From CAYQXJ01 sp964421565 (lineage in GTDB: Bacteria; Planctomycetota; Brocadiia; SM23-32), in assembly GCA_964421565.1 (NCBI GenBank), contig CAYQXJ010000008.1:93958-157957 (forward strand): 64,000 nt of DNA, given 5' to 3'. The position numbers were made by a program, and so were the translations under genes. This document shows positions 1-9,226 of the stretch, piece after piece; position 1 is the first letter of the stretch; each line of letters opens with the position of its first letter. The notes beneath the pieces were generated by a model. It worked only from the letters and a program-made list of their open reading frames with translations, searched no databases and was not told the origin of the DNA.

Positions 1-2
1 AA

Positions 3-1286
3 AAGGGCAAGATCTCCATCCGGCGCGATCAGTATCAGGAACTGAAGCGGAATATCCACCGCAAGCTCCTTGACGCTCTGGATTTGACCATCCTGAGCGA
101 GATGGAAGATGACGAGATCCGCGAGCAGATACGCCAGGTCCTCACCAAGCTTCTGGAGCAGTCAGGAGTTCACTTCAATCGACGCGAGCGGGAACGCTGC
201 CTCCAGGAGATCGTCGACGAGGTCGTCGGCTTCGGCCCGTTAGAGCCGCTGCTCGCCGACAGCACGATCAGCGACATTCTGGTCAACGGGGCAAAGCAGG
301 TCTACGTCGAACAGCACGGCAAACTGGTGCTGACCGACGTGGAGTTCAAGGACAACGTGCACCTGCGCCACACAATCGACCGTATCGTCAGCAAGGTCGG
401 CCGCCACATTGACGAAAGTTCGCCAATGTGCGATGCGCGTCTGCCGGACGGCTCCCGTGTCAATGCCATCATCCCGCCGCTCGCCGTCGATTACCCGGTC
501 CTCTCCATTCGTAAGTTCCGGGTCGACGCCCTGAGCATGGAAGACCTGATCAACTACGAGACCATAACGCCCGAGGTCGCTGAGATCGCCGCCGCGTGTG
601 TGAAGGCCCGCCTGAACGTACTGATCAGCGGCGGAACCGGCGCTGGCAAGACGACGACGCTGAACGTGATGAGTGGCCATATCGGCCACTCCGAGCGCAT
701 CGTCACCATCGAGGACAGCGCCGAGCTTCAGCTCCAGCAGCCACATGTCGTTCGGCTGGAGACGAGGCCCCCCAACATCGAGGGGAAGGGGGCAGTGACC
801 CAGTACGAACTGGTGATCAACAGCCTCCGCATGCGCCCGGACCGCATCATCCTGGGCGAAGTGCGCGGGCGCGAGGCTTTGGATATGCTGCAGGCAATGA
901 ACACGGGCCACGACGGCTCCATGTGCACTATCCACGCCAACACCCCCCGCGATGCGCTGAGCCGTCTGGAGACGATGGTTGCCATGTGCGGCGTCGAGCT
1001 GCCACAGTCCGCGGTGCGCCAGCAGATCAGCAGCGCGCTGGACGTGATCATCCAGATGCAGAGACTGTCCGATGGAACGCGAAAAATGACCTACTTCAGT
1101 GAGGTGACCGGCATGGAAGGTGAGGTCATCACCATGCAGGACATCTTCCGCTTCGAACGCAAGGGCATGGACAAAGAGGGCCGGGTCCTCGGCAAGCACG
1201 TGGCGACCGGAGTGCAGCCGCGCTTCGTGGATCGGCTGCGCTATTCCGGCATCGAGATCACCCCCGACACGTTCATGCCCCACTAA
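3..1286 (+). CDS. cpaF: Tad pilus assembly ATPase CpaF/TadA, 5'-truncated by window edge
   Basis: Hexameric secretion ATPase that powers assembly of Tad/Flp type IVc pili at the inner membrane. The frame is open from base 3, and the residues before the first possible start (TTG at 84) still look like family sequence (YQELKRNIHRKLLDALDL), so the gene begins outside the window. Visible are the Walker A motif GGTGAGKTTT (about bases 628-657), the GEVRGREALDML segment and the TIHANTPRDALSRLE histidine box, all typical of the VirB11/GspE-like CpaF family. tadB follows after 31 bases and tadC after that, the normal order in tad loci, so these three should be cotranscribed. The upstream tad genes lie outside the window. 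Confidence 0.95.
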   Translation, partial: KGKISIRRDQYQELKRNIHRKLLDALDLTILSEMEDDEIREQIRQVLTKLLEQSGVHFNRRERERCLQEIVDEVVGFGPLEPLLADSTISDILVNGAKQVYVEQHGKLVLTDVEFKDNVHLRHTIDRIVSKVGRHIDESSPMCDARLPDGSRVNAIIPPLAVDYPVLSIRKFRVDALSMEDLINYETITPEVAEIAAACVKARLNVLISGGTGAGKTTTLNVMSGHIGHSERIVTIEDSAELQLQQPHVVRLETRPPNIEGKGAVTQYELVINSLRMRPDRIILGEVRGREALDMLQAMNTGHDGSMCTIHANTPRDALSRLETMVAMCGVELPQSAVRQQISSALDVIIQMQRLSDGTRKMTYFSEVTGMEGEVITMQDIFRFERKGMDKEGRVLGKHVATGVQPRFVDRLRYSGIEITPDTFMPH

Positions 1287-1317
1287 CGCGCGGGCGTAAC
1301 CCGACGGAGACTGCAAC

Positions 1318-2340
1318 ATGCTGAACGTGGCCATAATCGTCATGATCTTCTTCGCGGTGCTGTTTGCGTTCTTCGGCGTATGGCTGCTGGTCGGACAACG
1401 CAGCGGCGTGCGCGGAAGCGTCTCCGCCCGGCTGCAGGGCGTGAAGCAGATCAAGCGCTACGAGATGGGCGACGCACTGGCGCAGAACCGGAAGAAGGAA
1501 CTGGAGAAGAAGGAGAAGCGTAAGGAGGCGCTGCGCAAGAAGGCGTTCAGCAGTATTCCCGCACTCGACGACGCCCTGAAGCGAACGTCATGGGCGGAGA
1601 AGATGAACGGCATGCTGCTGCAAACACAAATCCCTATTAGTGTTACGAATTTCGGCCTACTGTGCGGCACCCTCGCCGCAATGGGCGTGGCGGTGGGCGT
1701 GCTGTGGCGCGGATCGTTCGACCCCTTGCTCAGCCTGCTGTTCGGTGGGAGCCTTGCCGCCATGCCGATGATCTACGTGCTGGTGAAGGTCCGCCGACGC
1801 ATCAAGAAGTTCAACGGCCAGTTGCCGGACGCACTGGACCTGCTTTCCAGCACTGTGAAGGGTGGCCAGTCCCTGAACGCAGCAATCCAGAACGTCGCGG
1901 AGGAAATGCCCGATCCCATCGCCGATGAATTCCGGATCGTCTCGGATGAGCTGACATTCGGCGTTGGGTTCGAGGAAGCGCTGCGCAAGCTCATGACCCG
2001 AGTGGACACCCCGGACGTACGCTTCTTCTGCTCGGCGCTGATGATTCAGAAGGAGACCGGCGGCAGCCTGGCAGAGGTACTCGATGGCTTGCAGAAAACC
2101 ATCCGCGAGCGCTTCCGCATCCTGGGTCAGGTGAAGACACTTACTGCCCAGGGCAAGCTGAGCGGACTCATAGTCGGCCTGCTGCCCGTGGTGCTGTGCG
2201 GTGCCATCTACCTGGCGAACCCGGAGTACATGAAGGACCTGTTCACCACTGAGATGGGCAAGAAGATGCTCATCGGAGGAATCGGACTGCAGTTGCTGGG
2301 CATGTTTGCGATCTGGCGGATCGTTAACATCAAGGTGTAG
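1318..2340 (+). CDS. tadB: Tad secretion inner-membrane protein TadB
   Basis: Inner-membrane platform protein of the Tad pilus machine; with TadC it forms the base on which the CpaF ATPase acts. The 340 residues show an N-terminal membrane helix (about residues 4-27), a Lys/Glu-rich cytoplasmic stretch (about 55-85), two further hydrophobic helices, then a T2SSF (GspF) domain with the signature GQLPDALDLLSSTVKGGQS, and two C-terminal helices. Length and order match TadB. It starts at ATG 1318, 31 bases after cpaF, and ends 2 bases before tadC, so the genes are probably translated from one message. Confidence 0.93.
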   Translation: MLNVAIIVMIFFAVLFAFFGVWLLVGQRSGVRGSVSARLQGVKQIKRYEMGDALAQNRKKELEKKEKRKEALRKKAFSSIPALDDALKRTSWAEKMNGMLLQTQIPISVTNFGLLCGTLAAMGVAVGVLWRGSFDPLLSLLFGGSLAAMPMIYVLVKVRRRIKKFNGQLPDALDLLSSTVKGGQSLNAAIQNVAEEMPDPIADEFRIVSDELTFGVGFEEALRKLMTRVDTPDVRFFCSALMIQKETGGSLAEVLDGLQKTIRERFRILGQVKTLTAQGKLSGLIVGLLPVVLCGAIYLANPEYMKDLFTTEMGKKMLIGGIGLQLLGMFAIWRIVNIKV

Positions 2341-2342
2341 AT

Positions 2343-3314
2343 ATGGGAACGACGGAAATACTGATCCTTGTGGCGGTCTTTTGCGGGGTTGCCGGCTTGT
2401 TCGCGGCCCTGGCGGTGTTCTTTGGAAGGCAGGGCGCAGGGTCGGGCGGCGACCGATGGGAGTTCCTGCAACGCACGAACAGAGCCGCTGCCAGCACCAG
2501 GAAGAAACGGAGTAAGCGCAGCAGCAGAAGCGGAGCCAGTGGCGAGTCCGCCGTCGAGCGCGCGCTGAAGTCCTTTGCGCGCATGTGGCACATCGGCGAC
2601 ACCTCGCAGAGTAAGCTCCAGGAAACGCTCGTCCACGCCGGCATCCGCAACAAGGGAGCGGTAGAGGTCTTCCTCGGGGCCAAGTTCGCCCTCGCATTTG
2701 CTCTGCCCTCGGCAGTGGTGGCATTCCTGATGTGGCGGGCACGGGCCGCGGGCTCACAGGTGGACTGGGGTAACATGCTGATGTACGGCGCCATCGGGCT
2801 GATCATGGGCCTGATGCTGCCTAATATCTGGCTGAAGCGAAGAGCCCAGGGCCGGATCGAGCGCATCCGACTCTCCCTGCCCGACGCTCTGGACTTGTTG
2901 ATCGTCTGCGTTGAGTCAGGTCTCGGCCTGGATGCTGCTCTCGTGCGCATTAGCAACGAGCTGCAGGACGTGGCCCCCGATTTCTGTGAGGAACTGCAGT
3001 TGCTGAACCTGGAGGTCTCGGCCGGCAAACCACGAGAAGAGTGCCTGCGGAACCTGGCGTTGCGCAGCGGTTGCGACGAGGTGGAATCCCTGACGGCACG
3101 CATCAATCAGGCTGCCCGTTACGGCACTAACCTGGGGCACTCCCTGCGCATACACAGTGAGTCACTAAGGCAGAAACGTCGGCAGGAAGCCGAAGAGCGA
3201 GCCGCCAAGACTACGGTGAAGCTGCTCTTTCCCCTCGTGTTCTTCGTCTTCCCTGCCATCTTCGTCGTCATTCTCGGGCCGGCTGCCGCAAAGGTTGCTG
3301 AGCAGTTCCTGTAA
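2343..3314 (+). CDS. tadC: Tad secretion inner-membrane protein TadC
   Basis: Second T2SSF-domain platform protein of the Tad apparatus, 323 residues. It has an N-terminal membrane helix, a basic Ser/Arg-rich linker (about residues 45-70), a membrane hairpin, a GspF-type domain around SLPDALDLLIVCVESGLGL, and a C-terminal helix (LFPLVFFVFPAIFVVIL). The start ATG lies 2 bases after the tadB stop, indicating tight coupling. It is the last tad gene here; a terminator-like structure follows at 3365-3418. No pilin or Flp gene is visible in the window. Confidence 0.93.
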   Translation: MGTTEILILVAVFCGVAGLFAALAVFFGRQGAGSGGDRWEFLQRTNRAAASTRKKRSKRSSRSGASGESAVERALKSFARMWHIGDTSQSKLQETLVHAGIRNKGAVEVFLGAKFALAFALPSAVVAFLMWRARAAGSQVDWGNMLMYGAIGLIMGLMLPNIWLKRRAQGRIERIRLSLPDALDLLIVCVESGLGLDAALVRISNELQDVAPDFCEELQLLNLEVSAGKPREECLRNLALRSGCDEVESLTARINQAARYGTNLGHSLRIHSESLRQKRRQEAEERAAKTTVKLLFPLVFFVFPAIFVVILGPAAAKVAEQFL

Positions 3315-3364
3315 CCGGCTCTGTGCCTGGCAGTGGGCGGTGGCGGGCGGCAGGGCGCATTCTG

Positions 3365-3418
3365 CAGGGCCAGGGCGCCGTAAGCGCAGGGGGTTTTATT
3401 TTTTTCGGCCCTGTTTTT
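3365..3418 (+). terminator. Terminator-like hairpin after tadC
   Basis: CAGGGCC (3365-3371) can pair with GGCCCTG (3407-3413), which is followed at once by TTTTT. The loop is long (35 bases) and itself contains a T-rich run (3394-3405), so efficiency is uncertain. Confidence 0.45.
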
Positions 3419-3569
3419 GCCGACCACGTGATGCTGGCCCTCTGCCTGCCGTCGCACGCCGACATCGCCTGATGCGGCGCCACGGACGCGCCAGAACCCT
3501 CGCTCTGCGTCGCTGCCGCCCGGGCGATGCCTCCGTTGTCCTCGCACCGCACCACTGCCGTGCTATGCC

Positions 3570-3599
3570 TTGAAAGGGGATGCGGGGATTGCGTAGATT
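3570..3599 (+). promoter_or_regulatory. Sigma70-like promoter for the OmpA lipoprotein
   Basis: TTGAAA (3570-3575), an 18-base spacer and TAGATT (3594-3599), 53 bases before the ATG at 3653. It probably serves the lipoprotein-lipoprotein-murD group. Confidence 0.55.
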
Positions 3600-3652
3600 C
3601 TGTACTGAGTGGTTGGCAAGTCACGCACAGCTTCTACCGGAGGGTTCGGAGG

Positions 3653-4504
3653 ATGAGCAGAAGGCTAAGCGGAGCCGCCATCTGCGCTGTTATTGTTCTG
3701 GCGGCAGGATGTAGTCCGGTGCAGAAGGGCGCCACTACGGGCGGTGCACTGGGCGGAGCGACCGGCGCCGCCATAGGGCACTACGCCTCTTCGTTGGGTG
3801 GGGTGCCCGGTGGCCTGATCGGCATGACGGTGGGCGCCGCCGGCGGAGCACTTGCCGCAGACCATTATTACAACGACCCGGCTGATGACGCAGAAACGCA
3901 GGTCGCCTCGGGGGATCTGCAACGGCTACGCCAGCAGCTCGGCGTTAAGGATGAGGAGCTGGCTAAGACCGAGGCCCAGCTCGAGAAGGAGAGGGCGCAG
4001 CAGAAGGCCATCCTTGAGGCGTATGAGAAGCTGCGCTCCGGCAAGGGGGCTCTTCAGAGCACTGTTCCCGCCGGTGTGCAGGTTTCCACAGACGTCGCCA
4101 ACAACACCATCACCTACACCGTGCTCTCCGAGGTCCTGTTTGATTCCGGACGCGCAGACTTGAGAACCGAAGGCAAGTCAACCCTCAGGCAGGCGGCGCA
4201 ACACATCCGGGAAGAATTCCCCAACGCGGAGATTGAGGTGCGGGGCCATACCGACAACGTTCCGATCCGTTACTCGTCCTACGAGTCGAACTGGGACCTG
4301 TCCTGCGCGCGCGCCGTCTCGGTGGTGCGCTACCTGATTGAGGCGGAGAGCTTCACCCCGGACAAACTTGTAGCGGTCGGCTGCGGCGAGACGCGACCTG
4401 TGGCTCCGAACAGCAACGCTTCAGGGCGCCGTAAGAACCGGCGGGCTGAGATCGTCGTTCGGCCGGTCAAAGTCGAAGTGGCGGACGTTCGCACGTCCGA
4501 GTGA
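3653..4504 (+). CDS. OmpA/Pal-like peptidoglycan-associated lipoprotein with glycine-zipper segment
   Basis: Predicted outer-membrane lipoprotein that ties the envelope to peptidoglycan. From ATG 3653 (preceded by GGAGGGTTCGGAGG) it has 283 residues: a signal peptide ending in the lipobox LAAGC, a Gly/Ala-rich glycine-zipper region (about residues 28-70), a charged coiled coil (about 85-130), then an OmpA C-terminal domain with VLFDSGRADL, RGHTDNVP and the closing SGRRKNRRAEI. These are the usual peptidoglycan-binding signatures. The frame stays open upstream to 3527, but that part lacks a signal peptide. The DUF3313-like lipoprotein gene follows after 37 bases. Confidence 0.88.
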   Translation: MSRRLSGAAICAVIVLAAGCSPVQKGATTGGALGGATGAAIGHYASSLGGVPGGLIGMTVGAAGGALAADHYYNDPADDAETQVASGDLQRLRQQLGVKDEELAKTEAQLEKERAQQKAILEAYEKLRSGKGALQSTVPAGVQVSTDVANNTITYTVLSEVLFDSGRADLRTEGKSTLRQAAQHIREEFPNAEIEVRGHTDNVPIRYSSYESNWDLSCARAVSVVRYLIEAESFTPDKLVAVGCGETRPVAPNSNASGRRKNRRAEIVVRPVKVEVADVRTSE

Positions 4505-4541
4505 GCGCCAGCATCCTCCTTGTCCCGGCCGGGGCTTGCCG

Positions 4542-5294
4542 ATGGCACGGACGCATATCCGGGGTCTCGCCCTGCGAACCACTTGCCTTGCAGCGCTACT
4601 ACTGCTGAGCGCTGGCTGCCACTATCCAAGGCCGGTGCCGACGTATGAGTACCTGACGGACTATGAGCGAATGAGCGACCGTTACGACCCGCTCGTGTCG
4701 CTGGTGTATGCTCCGGAGCCGACGGCCCTCGGCAATTACAGCGGGATGATCGTCGGGCCGATCACCGTCGGCAGCGGCTGGGTTAACGACAGGGAAGATG
4801 CTCTTCACTACGCAACGTATCTACGGGTCTGCCTGAAGAAAGAACTCAACGAGCTGCGGCGCTTTGGTTTCGTGGCATTCGAACCTGACGACTTGCCCGT
4901 GGGCGGCAGCGAGGGGGCTTTGCGCCTGGAGGGCATGGTAACGAAGTTCGAGATGGGCTCCGGATTCCTGCGCTACTTGAGCGGCGCATTGTTCTTCGTG
5001 CAGGCGGGCGCTACCGATCTGCAGTTCGAAGGGCGGATTGTCGAGGCCGACACCGGCCGCCTCATCATGGAGCTTTGCGACCGTCGCCGGCATCACTGTA
5101 ACACGCCGTTCGGCCCGAACCCCAAGAACTTCCTCAGCGGCTATGCGATGGCCATCACGGCACGCGAAACGGCGGCGTGTCTGGCCAGGCTCGTCGGTCT
5201 CAGCTACGAAGGTGTGCCGGACGGGTTGCCCGAGCAAGAGGAACAGCAAGATCAGAAACAGGGCACTTCCCTTGCTGCGCGGGAGGGGCAATGA
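4542..5294 (+). CDS. DUF3313-like outer-membrane lipoprotein
   Basis: Predicted lipoprotein of unknown role, 250 residues from ATG 4542 (a TTG at 4536 is in frame but lies too close to the GGGG ribosome site). The signal peptide ends in the lipobox LLSAGC. The start of the mature part (YEYLTDYERMSDRYDPL) and the later GMIVGPITV recall DUF3313 lipoproteins; this is recalled similarity, not a search. Its stop overlaps the murD start by four bases (ATGA), so the two are coupled and may share an envelope-related context. Confidence 0.7.
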   Translation: MARTHIRGLALRTTCLAALLLLSAGCHYPRPVPTYEYLTDYERMSDRYDPLVSLVYAPEPTALGNYSGMIVGPITVGSGWVNDREDALHYATYLRVCLKKELNELRRFGFVAFEPDDLPVGGSEGALRLEGMVTKFEMGSGFLRYLSGALFFVQAGATDLQFEGRIVEADTGRLIMELCDRRRHHCNTPFGPNPKNFLSGYAMAITARETAACLARLVGLSYEGVPDGLPEQEEQQDQKQGTSLAAREGQ

Positions 5295-6778
5295 GCGTGG
5301 ATTCCGACGTACACCGCGTTCGCTTCTGCTCTCGGCAGCAGCTACTCGACCTTGTGGCCCGGCTGCAGGGCCTGCGGGTGACGCTGATGGGGCTGGGGTT
5401 GTTTGGAGGCGGTGTCGGTGCGGCGCGGTTCCTTGCCGAGCGGTGTGCGCGTGTCACGGTTACTGACCTGCGCAACGCCCGCCAGCTCGGAGAGTCGATT
5501 CGCGCACTGGACGGCTTGCCTGTGGAGTATCGGCTCGGGGGCCACGATCAGAGAGACTTCCGCGAAGCCGAACTCGTGGTAGCCGGCCCGGGCGTTCCTC
5601 GGACCAGCCCCCACCTGCGCCTTGCCGCCGCCGCCGGGGTACCGATCACCAGCCCGATGAACATCTTCCTGGCACTCTGCAAAGGGCGCGTGGCCGCAGT
5701 CACGGGCAGCAACGGTAAGTCGACAACCACGGCGCTGCTTGCGGGAATGTGCCGCGAGGGTGGCCGTCGCGTGTGGCTGGGGGGTAACATCGGCATATCG
5801 CTGCTGCCATCGGTGGACACCATCGACGAGCATGACCTGGTTGTGCTGGAACTGTCCAGCTTCCAGTTGCAGGACGCGGCGACCATCCAATGGTCCCCCC
5901 ACGTGGCCGTGGTCACGAATATCACCCCGAACCATCTGGACCGCCATGGCACGTTCGCAGATTACGTAGCAGCAAAGAAAAACATTGTGCGCTGGCAGGG
6001 CCGCGGGGACTTCGTGGTTTTGAATGCTGGCAACGAGGTTCTGAGGATGTGGACAGGGCAGGGCCTCAAAGCACATGTCGTTGTCTTCGGGGGCGGAGCT
6101 GGACAAGAGTGCCCAGAAGGCGTCAGGTGCGTGGACGGACGGGTGCTGTGGTGTAGCAAGGGCCGGCAGGAGTGCATGTTCCGCCACGAAGTGATTCCGC
6201 TGCCGGGACACCATAACGTGGAGAATGCCATGGCTGCGGCTGCAGCAGCGCGGCTGTTGGGCATTGGCTCCGCGTCGGTTCAGGCTGCGCTGCGCGACTT
6301 CGTGGGGCTGGAGCACCGACTCGAGTTGGTGGGGGATTCCGGATGTCTGCGCTACTACAACGACTCCTACAGTACCACACCAGAGTCAACAGTTGCAGCT
6401 ATCGACAGTTTCCCGGGCCCGATAGCCCTGATCGCTGGAGGCTACGACAAGAAGCTCGACACAGCGCCGATCGCCGCCGCAGTGGCACGCAGAGCCGCGA
6501 TAGTAGTGACCATCGGGCAGACTGGGCCACGTCTGGCGCGCCAATGCCGGCGAGCCGGCGCAATCGCAGGTCGCGAGGTGTTGGTCAGGGAGGCGGAGGG
6601 ATTGCGGGACGCTGTGCAGTTGGCGGGCCGTCTGTCGCCCCCCGGCACATCGGTGCTCTTCTCGCCCGGATGCGCGAGCTACGACATGTTCGAGAACTGT
6701 CGGGAACGGGGCAGGCTGTTTCGGCAGGTTGTCTTGGAAGAGGCTGGGAACGCTGGTCCGGTTAACCGTTCGGCATGA
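5291..6778 (+). CDS. murD: UDP-N-acetylmuramoylalanine--D-glutamate ligase MurD
   Basis: Cytoplasmic peptidoglycan enzyme that adds D-glutamate to UDP-MurNAc-L-alanine using ATP. The 495 residues show an N-terminal Rossmann-like segment (GLGLFGGGVGAARFL), the Mur ATP loop GSNGKSTTT (residues 139-147), the central-domain motif TNITPNHLDRHG and the C-terminal FSPGCASYDMFENCRERG typical of MurD. ATG 5291 was chosen because it follows GGGAGGGGC and overlaps the upstream stop; the frame stays open upstream to 5177 without family sequence. The length is at the long end for MurD, mainly from an N-terminal extension of about 30 residues. No other mur genes are adjacent, which is unusual because murD often sits in a dcw cluster. 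Confidence 0.93.
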   Translation: MSVDSDVHRVRFCSRQQLLDLVARLQGLRVTLMGLGLFGGGVGAARFLAERCARVTVTDLRNARQLGESIRALDGLPVEYRLGGHDQRDFREAELVVAGPGVPRTSPHLRLAAAAGVPITSPMNIFLALCKGRVAAVTGSNGKSTTTALLAGMCREGGRRVWLGGNIGISLLPSVDTIDEHDLVVLELSSFQLQDAATIQWSPHVAVVTNITPNHLDRHGTFADYVAAKKNIVRWQGRGDFVVLNAGNEVLRMWTGQGLKAHVVVFGGGAGQECPEGVRCVDGRVLWCSKGRQECMFRHEVIPLPGHHNVENAMAAAAAARLLGIGSASVQAALRDFVGLEHRLELVGDSGCLRYYNDSYSTTPESTVAAIDSFPGPIALIAGGYDKKLDTAPIAAAVARRAAIVVTIGQTGPRLARQCRRAGAIAGREVLVREAEGLRDAVQLAGRLSPPGTSVLFSPGCASYDMFENCRERGRLFRQVVLEEAGNAGPVNRSA

Positions 6779-6844
6779 TGAGCGAGGGGGGCGGTCCGGC
6801 GGGACGCGGACCAGATTCTGGCGGCATTTGCGACCTGAAGCTGC

Positions 6845-6873
6845 TTGCACGGGCACTATTCAGCCACTATAAT
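6845..6873 (+). promoter_or_regulatory. Sigma70-like promoter for rpsU
   Basis: TTGCAC (6845-6850), a 17-base spacer and a perfect TATAAT (6868-6873), in the 180-base spacer after murD and 85 bases before the rpsU start. Confidence 0.65.
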
Positions 6874-6958
6874 ACATCTCTTGGTAATTGTACGCCAGGC
6901 AGTTGTTCAGCCCCATCTGGTGGACCCGCGCCATGGTTAGGAGGTGAGTCTCTCTCGT

Positions 6959-7153
6959 ATGGCGAAGATTATCGTGCATCAGGATGAGTCCGTGAAGGAT
7001 GCTTTGCGGCGCTTCAAGAAGTTGGTGAACCGCGAAGGCATTGTTACGCGAAGCCGACGTGTGTCACGCTTCGAGAAGCCTTCCGAACGGCGCCGCCGTG
7101 AAAAGGCCGAAAGACTGAAGAACATCCGCAAGGCGCAGAAGAACTCCCCGTGA
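6959..7153 (+). CDS. rpsU: 30S ribosomal protein S21
   Basis: Small basic protein of the 30S subunit, 64 residues. The start at ATG 6959 follows AGGAGGTGA and gives the conserved opening VHQDESVKDALRRFKK, then LVNREGIVTRSRRVSRFEKP and a Lys/Arg-rich tail, a full match to bS21 in length and pattern. A few extra in-frame codons upstream (from 6944) overlap the ribosome site and are rejected. It has its own TATAAT promoter and a strong terminator, so it looks monocistronic. Confidence 0.96.
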   Translation: MAKIIVHQDESVKDALRRFKKLVNREGIVTRSRRVSRFEKPSERRRREKAERLKNIRKAQKNSP

Positions 7154-7176
7154 CGTGACGTACTGCGGGTTAGTGA

Positions 7177-7213
7177 AAAGCGACCGGTAGCATGGGCTGC
7201 CGGTCGCTTTGTT
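7177..7213. terminator. Bidirectional rho-independent terminator between rpsU and the opp operon
   Basis: A 15-base-pair stem, 7177-7191 against 7196-7210, with one G-U pair and the four-base loop ATGG. T runs flank it on both strands (CTTTG on plus, CTTTTC on minus), so it can end rpsU and the convergent minus-strand operon. Confidence 0.85.
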
Positions 7214-7224
7214 CTGCGGTAAGC

Positions 7225-8187
7225 TCAGGCCCGCCAACACCTGACGAAATGGCCATCCCCCACTTCGGTAAGCTCCGGCAACCAGTGGCACTGCTGCCCG
7301 GCCATGGGACAGCGCGGGCGGAAGGGGCAACCCTCCGGTGCCTGGGTCCGGGGTTGGTCGTCCGGGGCGGGCTCCGCGGCGCGCTCATGGTCGGGGTCCG
7401 GTACGGGCACCGCAGCCAGCAGCGTGAGAGTATACGGATGACGCGGTTGACCAAACAGGGCATCCCTCGGCCCATGTTCCACGATGAGCCCTCCGTACAT
7501 CACCATCACTTCGTGCGATATGTGCTCCACCACACTCAGGTCGTGTGCGATAAACAGGTAACTGATGCCCCGCTCGCGCTGGATGTCAGCCAGCAAGTTG
7601 ATAATCTGCGCCTGGATGGACATGTCGAGCGCGGAGACCGGCTCGTCGCAGACGATGAAGTCCGGGTCGAGCGCGAGGGCCCGGGCGATGCCGACGCGCT
7701 GGCGTTGCCCGCCTGAGAACTCATGCGGATAGTGGTTGTGATAGGCGGCCGACAATCCGACGCGCTCCAGCAGTTCCGCGACTCGACGGCGACGCTCTCG
7801 CCCAATCGCCAGGCCATGTATCGCCAGCGGTTCGCCGACGATGCCTTCCACCGTCATGCGGGGGTTCAGGGAGCTGTACGGGTCCTGGAATATGATCTGC
7901 ATCCGTCGGCGCAGCGCCCTCAGCGCGTTGGCGCCAAGACTGTGGATGGCCTGACCGTCGAAGACAATCCGCCCCGTTGTCGGTTCGATCAGGCGGAGTA
8001 TCGCTCGACCGGTCGTCGTCTTGCCGCATCCACTCTCGCCCACCAGCCCTACTGTGGACCCGCGCCGTACGTCCAGCGATACACCATCCACTGCGCGCAC
8101 GTAGCCCTTCACACGCCGCAGCACGCCCCGGTGGATGGGGAAGTACTTCCTCAGGTCGCGTACCTCAAGTAGCGGCCGATCTTTCAT
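7225..8187 (-). CDS. oppF: Oligopeptide/dipeptide ABC transporter ATP-binding protein (OppF/DppF)
   Basis: Second nucleotide-binding subunit of a peptide importer, acting at the cytoplasmic face of the inner membrane. The 320 residues contain Walker A GESGCGKTTTG, the signature EFSGGQRQRVGIARAL, Walker B DFIVCDEPVSALD, and the Opp/Dpp C-terminal extension with CPFRPRCPM. The ATG at 8187 is preceded by AGGTGGAG and overlaps the end of the OppD-type gene by 23 bases. It is the last gene of the eight-gene minus-strand operon. Confidence 0.93.
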   Translation of the reverse strand: MKDRPLLEVRDLRKYFPIHRGVLRRVKGYVRAVDGVSLDVRRGSTVGLVGESGCGKTTTGRAILRLIEPTTGRIVFDGQAIHSLGANALRALRRRMQIIFQDPYSSLNPRMTVEGIVGEPLAIHGLAIGRERRRRVAELLERVGLSAAYHNHYPHEFSGGQRQRVGIARALALDPDFIVCDEPVSALDMSIQAQIINLLADIQRERGISYLFIAHDLSVVEHISHEVMVMYGGLIVEHGPRDALFGQPRHPYTLTLLAAVPVPDPDHERAAEPAPDDQPRTQAPEGCPFRPRCPMAGQQCHWLPELTEVGDGHFVRCWRA

Positions 8188-9226
8188 TTATCTCCACCTG
8201 TGGGTCAGTCAGCGTAACGCCTGGCGGTGGGCCGTGGGTGTTCTGCCAGTAGCCCGCCAGCCGCAGGCACCGCGCCTGGTGGCCTGGGGCTACCTCGCGC
8301 AGCTGTGGCTCAATGCGTGCGCAGGCCTGCTCCGCCATGTAGCAGCGCGGATGGAAACGGCACCCGGACGGGTGGTGCCGCGCGTCCGGAACCTGGCCGG
8401 GAATCACGTTCAAGGGCCGGCCGGGCTCGGAGGCGACCGGCAGTGATTGCACAAGGCTGAGCAGGTAGGGGTGGCGCGGTTGCCGGAAAACGGCTCGCAC
8501 GTCGGCATGCTCCACGATCTGGCCGGCGTACATGACGCCGACGCGATCCGCCACTTCCGCCACGACGCCGAGATCATGGGTGATCAGCAGCACCGACATT
8601 CCGAGCTGGTCCTGCAGGTCCTTCAGCAGGGCGAGTATGCGTGCCTGGATCGTCACGTCCAGTGCTGTGGTCGGCTCGTCGGCAATCAGCAGTTCCGGTC
8701 GACACACGAGCGCCATGGCAATCATGGCCCGCTGCTGCATGCCGCCGGAGAGCTGGTGCGGATACTCACCCATCCGTTCAGCGGCACGGGGGATGCGCAC
8801 GCGCTCCAACATGTCGACTGCGATCCTGCGCGCTTCGCGGCGGCTGACTTCCCGGTGTTGCCGCACGGCTTCCACGATCTGCGTGCCGATCGTGAAAACC
8901 GGGTTCAGCGAGGTCATCGGTTCCTGAAAGACCATGGAGATGTGGTTGCCGCGGTGGCGTCGCATCTCACGCGCAGGCAGCTTCAGAAGGTCGCGACCAC
9001 GGAAGAGCACCTCGCCCGATACAATGCGTCCCGGCGGCGACGGTATGAGCCGCATAATGGAAAGAGCTGTCACCGACTTGCCGCAGCCCGATTCGCCGAC
9101 CAGGCAGAAGGTCTCCCTCTCACGCAGGCGGAAGCTCACTCCGTCAACAGCGTGCGCAACGCCGCTCTCGGTGAAGAAGTGAGTGACCAGGTTCCGCACT
9201 TCGAGCACGGGTTGCTCTTCGCTCAC
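8165..9226 (-). CDS. oppD: Oligopeptide/dipeptide ABC transporter ATP-binding protein (OppD/DppD)
   Basis: First nucleotide-binding subunit of the peptide importer, 353 residues. Visible are Walker A GESGCGKSVTALS, the signature HQLSGGMQQRAMIAMAL, Walker B LLIADEPTTALD, and the C-terminal Cys-containing RFHPRCYMA segment of OppD/DppD proteins. It starts at GTG 9226, overlapping the stop of the upstream permease gene by four bases (GTGA). It works with the neighbouring OppF-type subunit as a heterodimer, as is usual for this family. Confidence 0.93.
   Translation of the reverse strand: MSEEQPVLEVRNLVTHFFTESGVAHAVDGVSFRLRERETFCLVGESGCGKSVTALSIMRLIPSPPGRIVSGEVLFRGRDLLKLPAREMRRHRGNHISMVFQEPMTSLNPVFTIGTQIVEAVRQHREVSRREARRIAVDMLERVRIPRAAERMGEYPHQLSGGMQQRAMIAMALVCRPELLIADEPTTALDVTIQARILALLKDLQDQLGMSVLLITHDLGVVAEVADRVGVMYAGQIVEHADVRAVFRQPRHPYLLSLVQSLPVASEPGRPLNVIPGQVPDARHHPSGCRFHPRCYMAEQACARIEPQLREVAPGHQARCLRLAGYWQNTHGPPPGVTLTDPQVEINERSAAT

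Larger units (their letters stand above)
3315..3652. other. 338-base spacer between tadC and the OmpA lipoprotein
   Basis: No convincing coding sequence; the frames here have poor, repetitive Arg/Pro/Ala content. It holds a terminator-like inverted repeat with a T run (3365-3418) and a sigma70-like promoter (3570-3599), so it separates two transcription units. Confidence 0.6.
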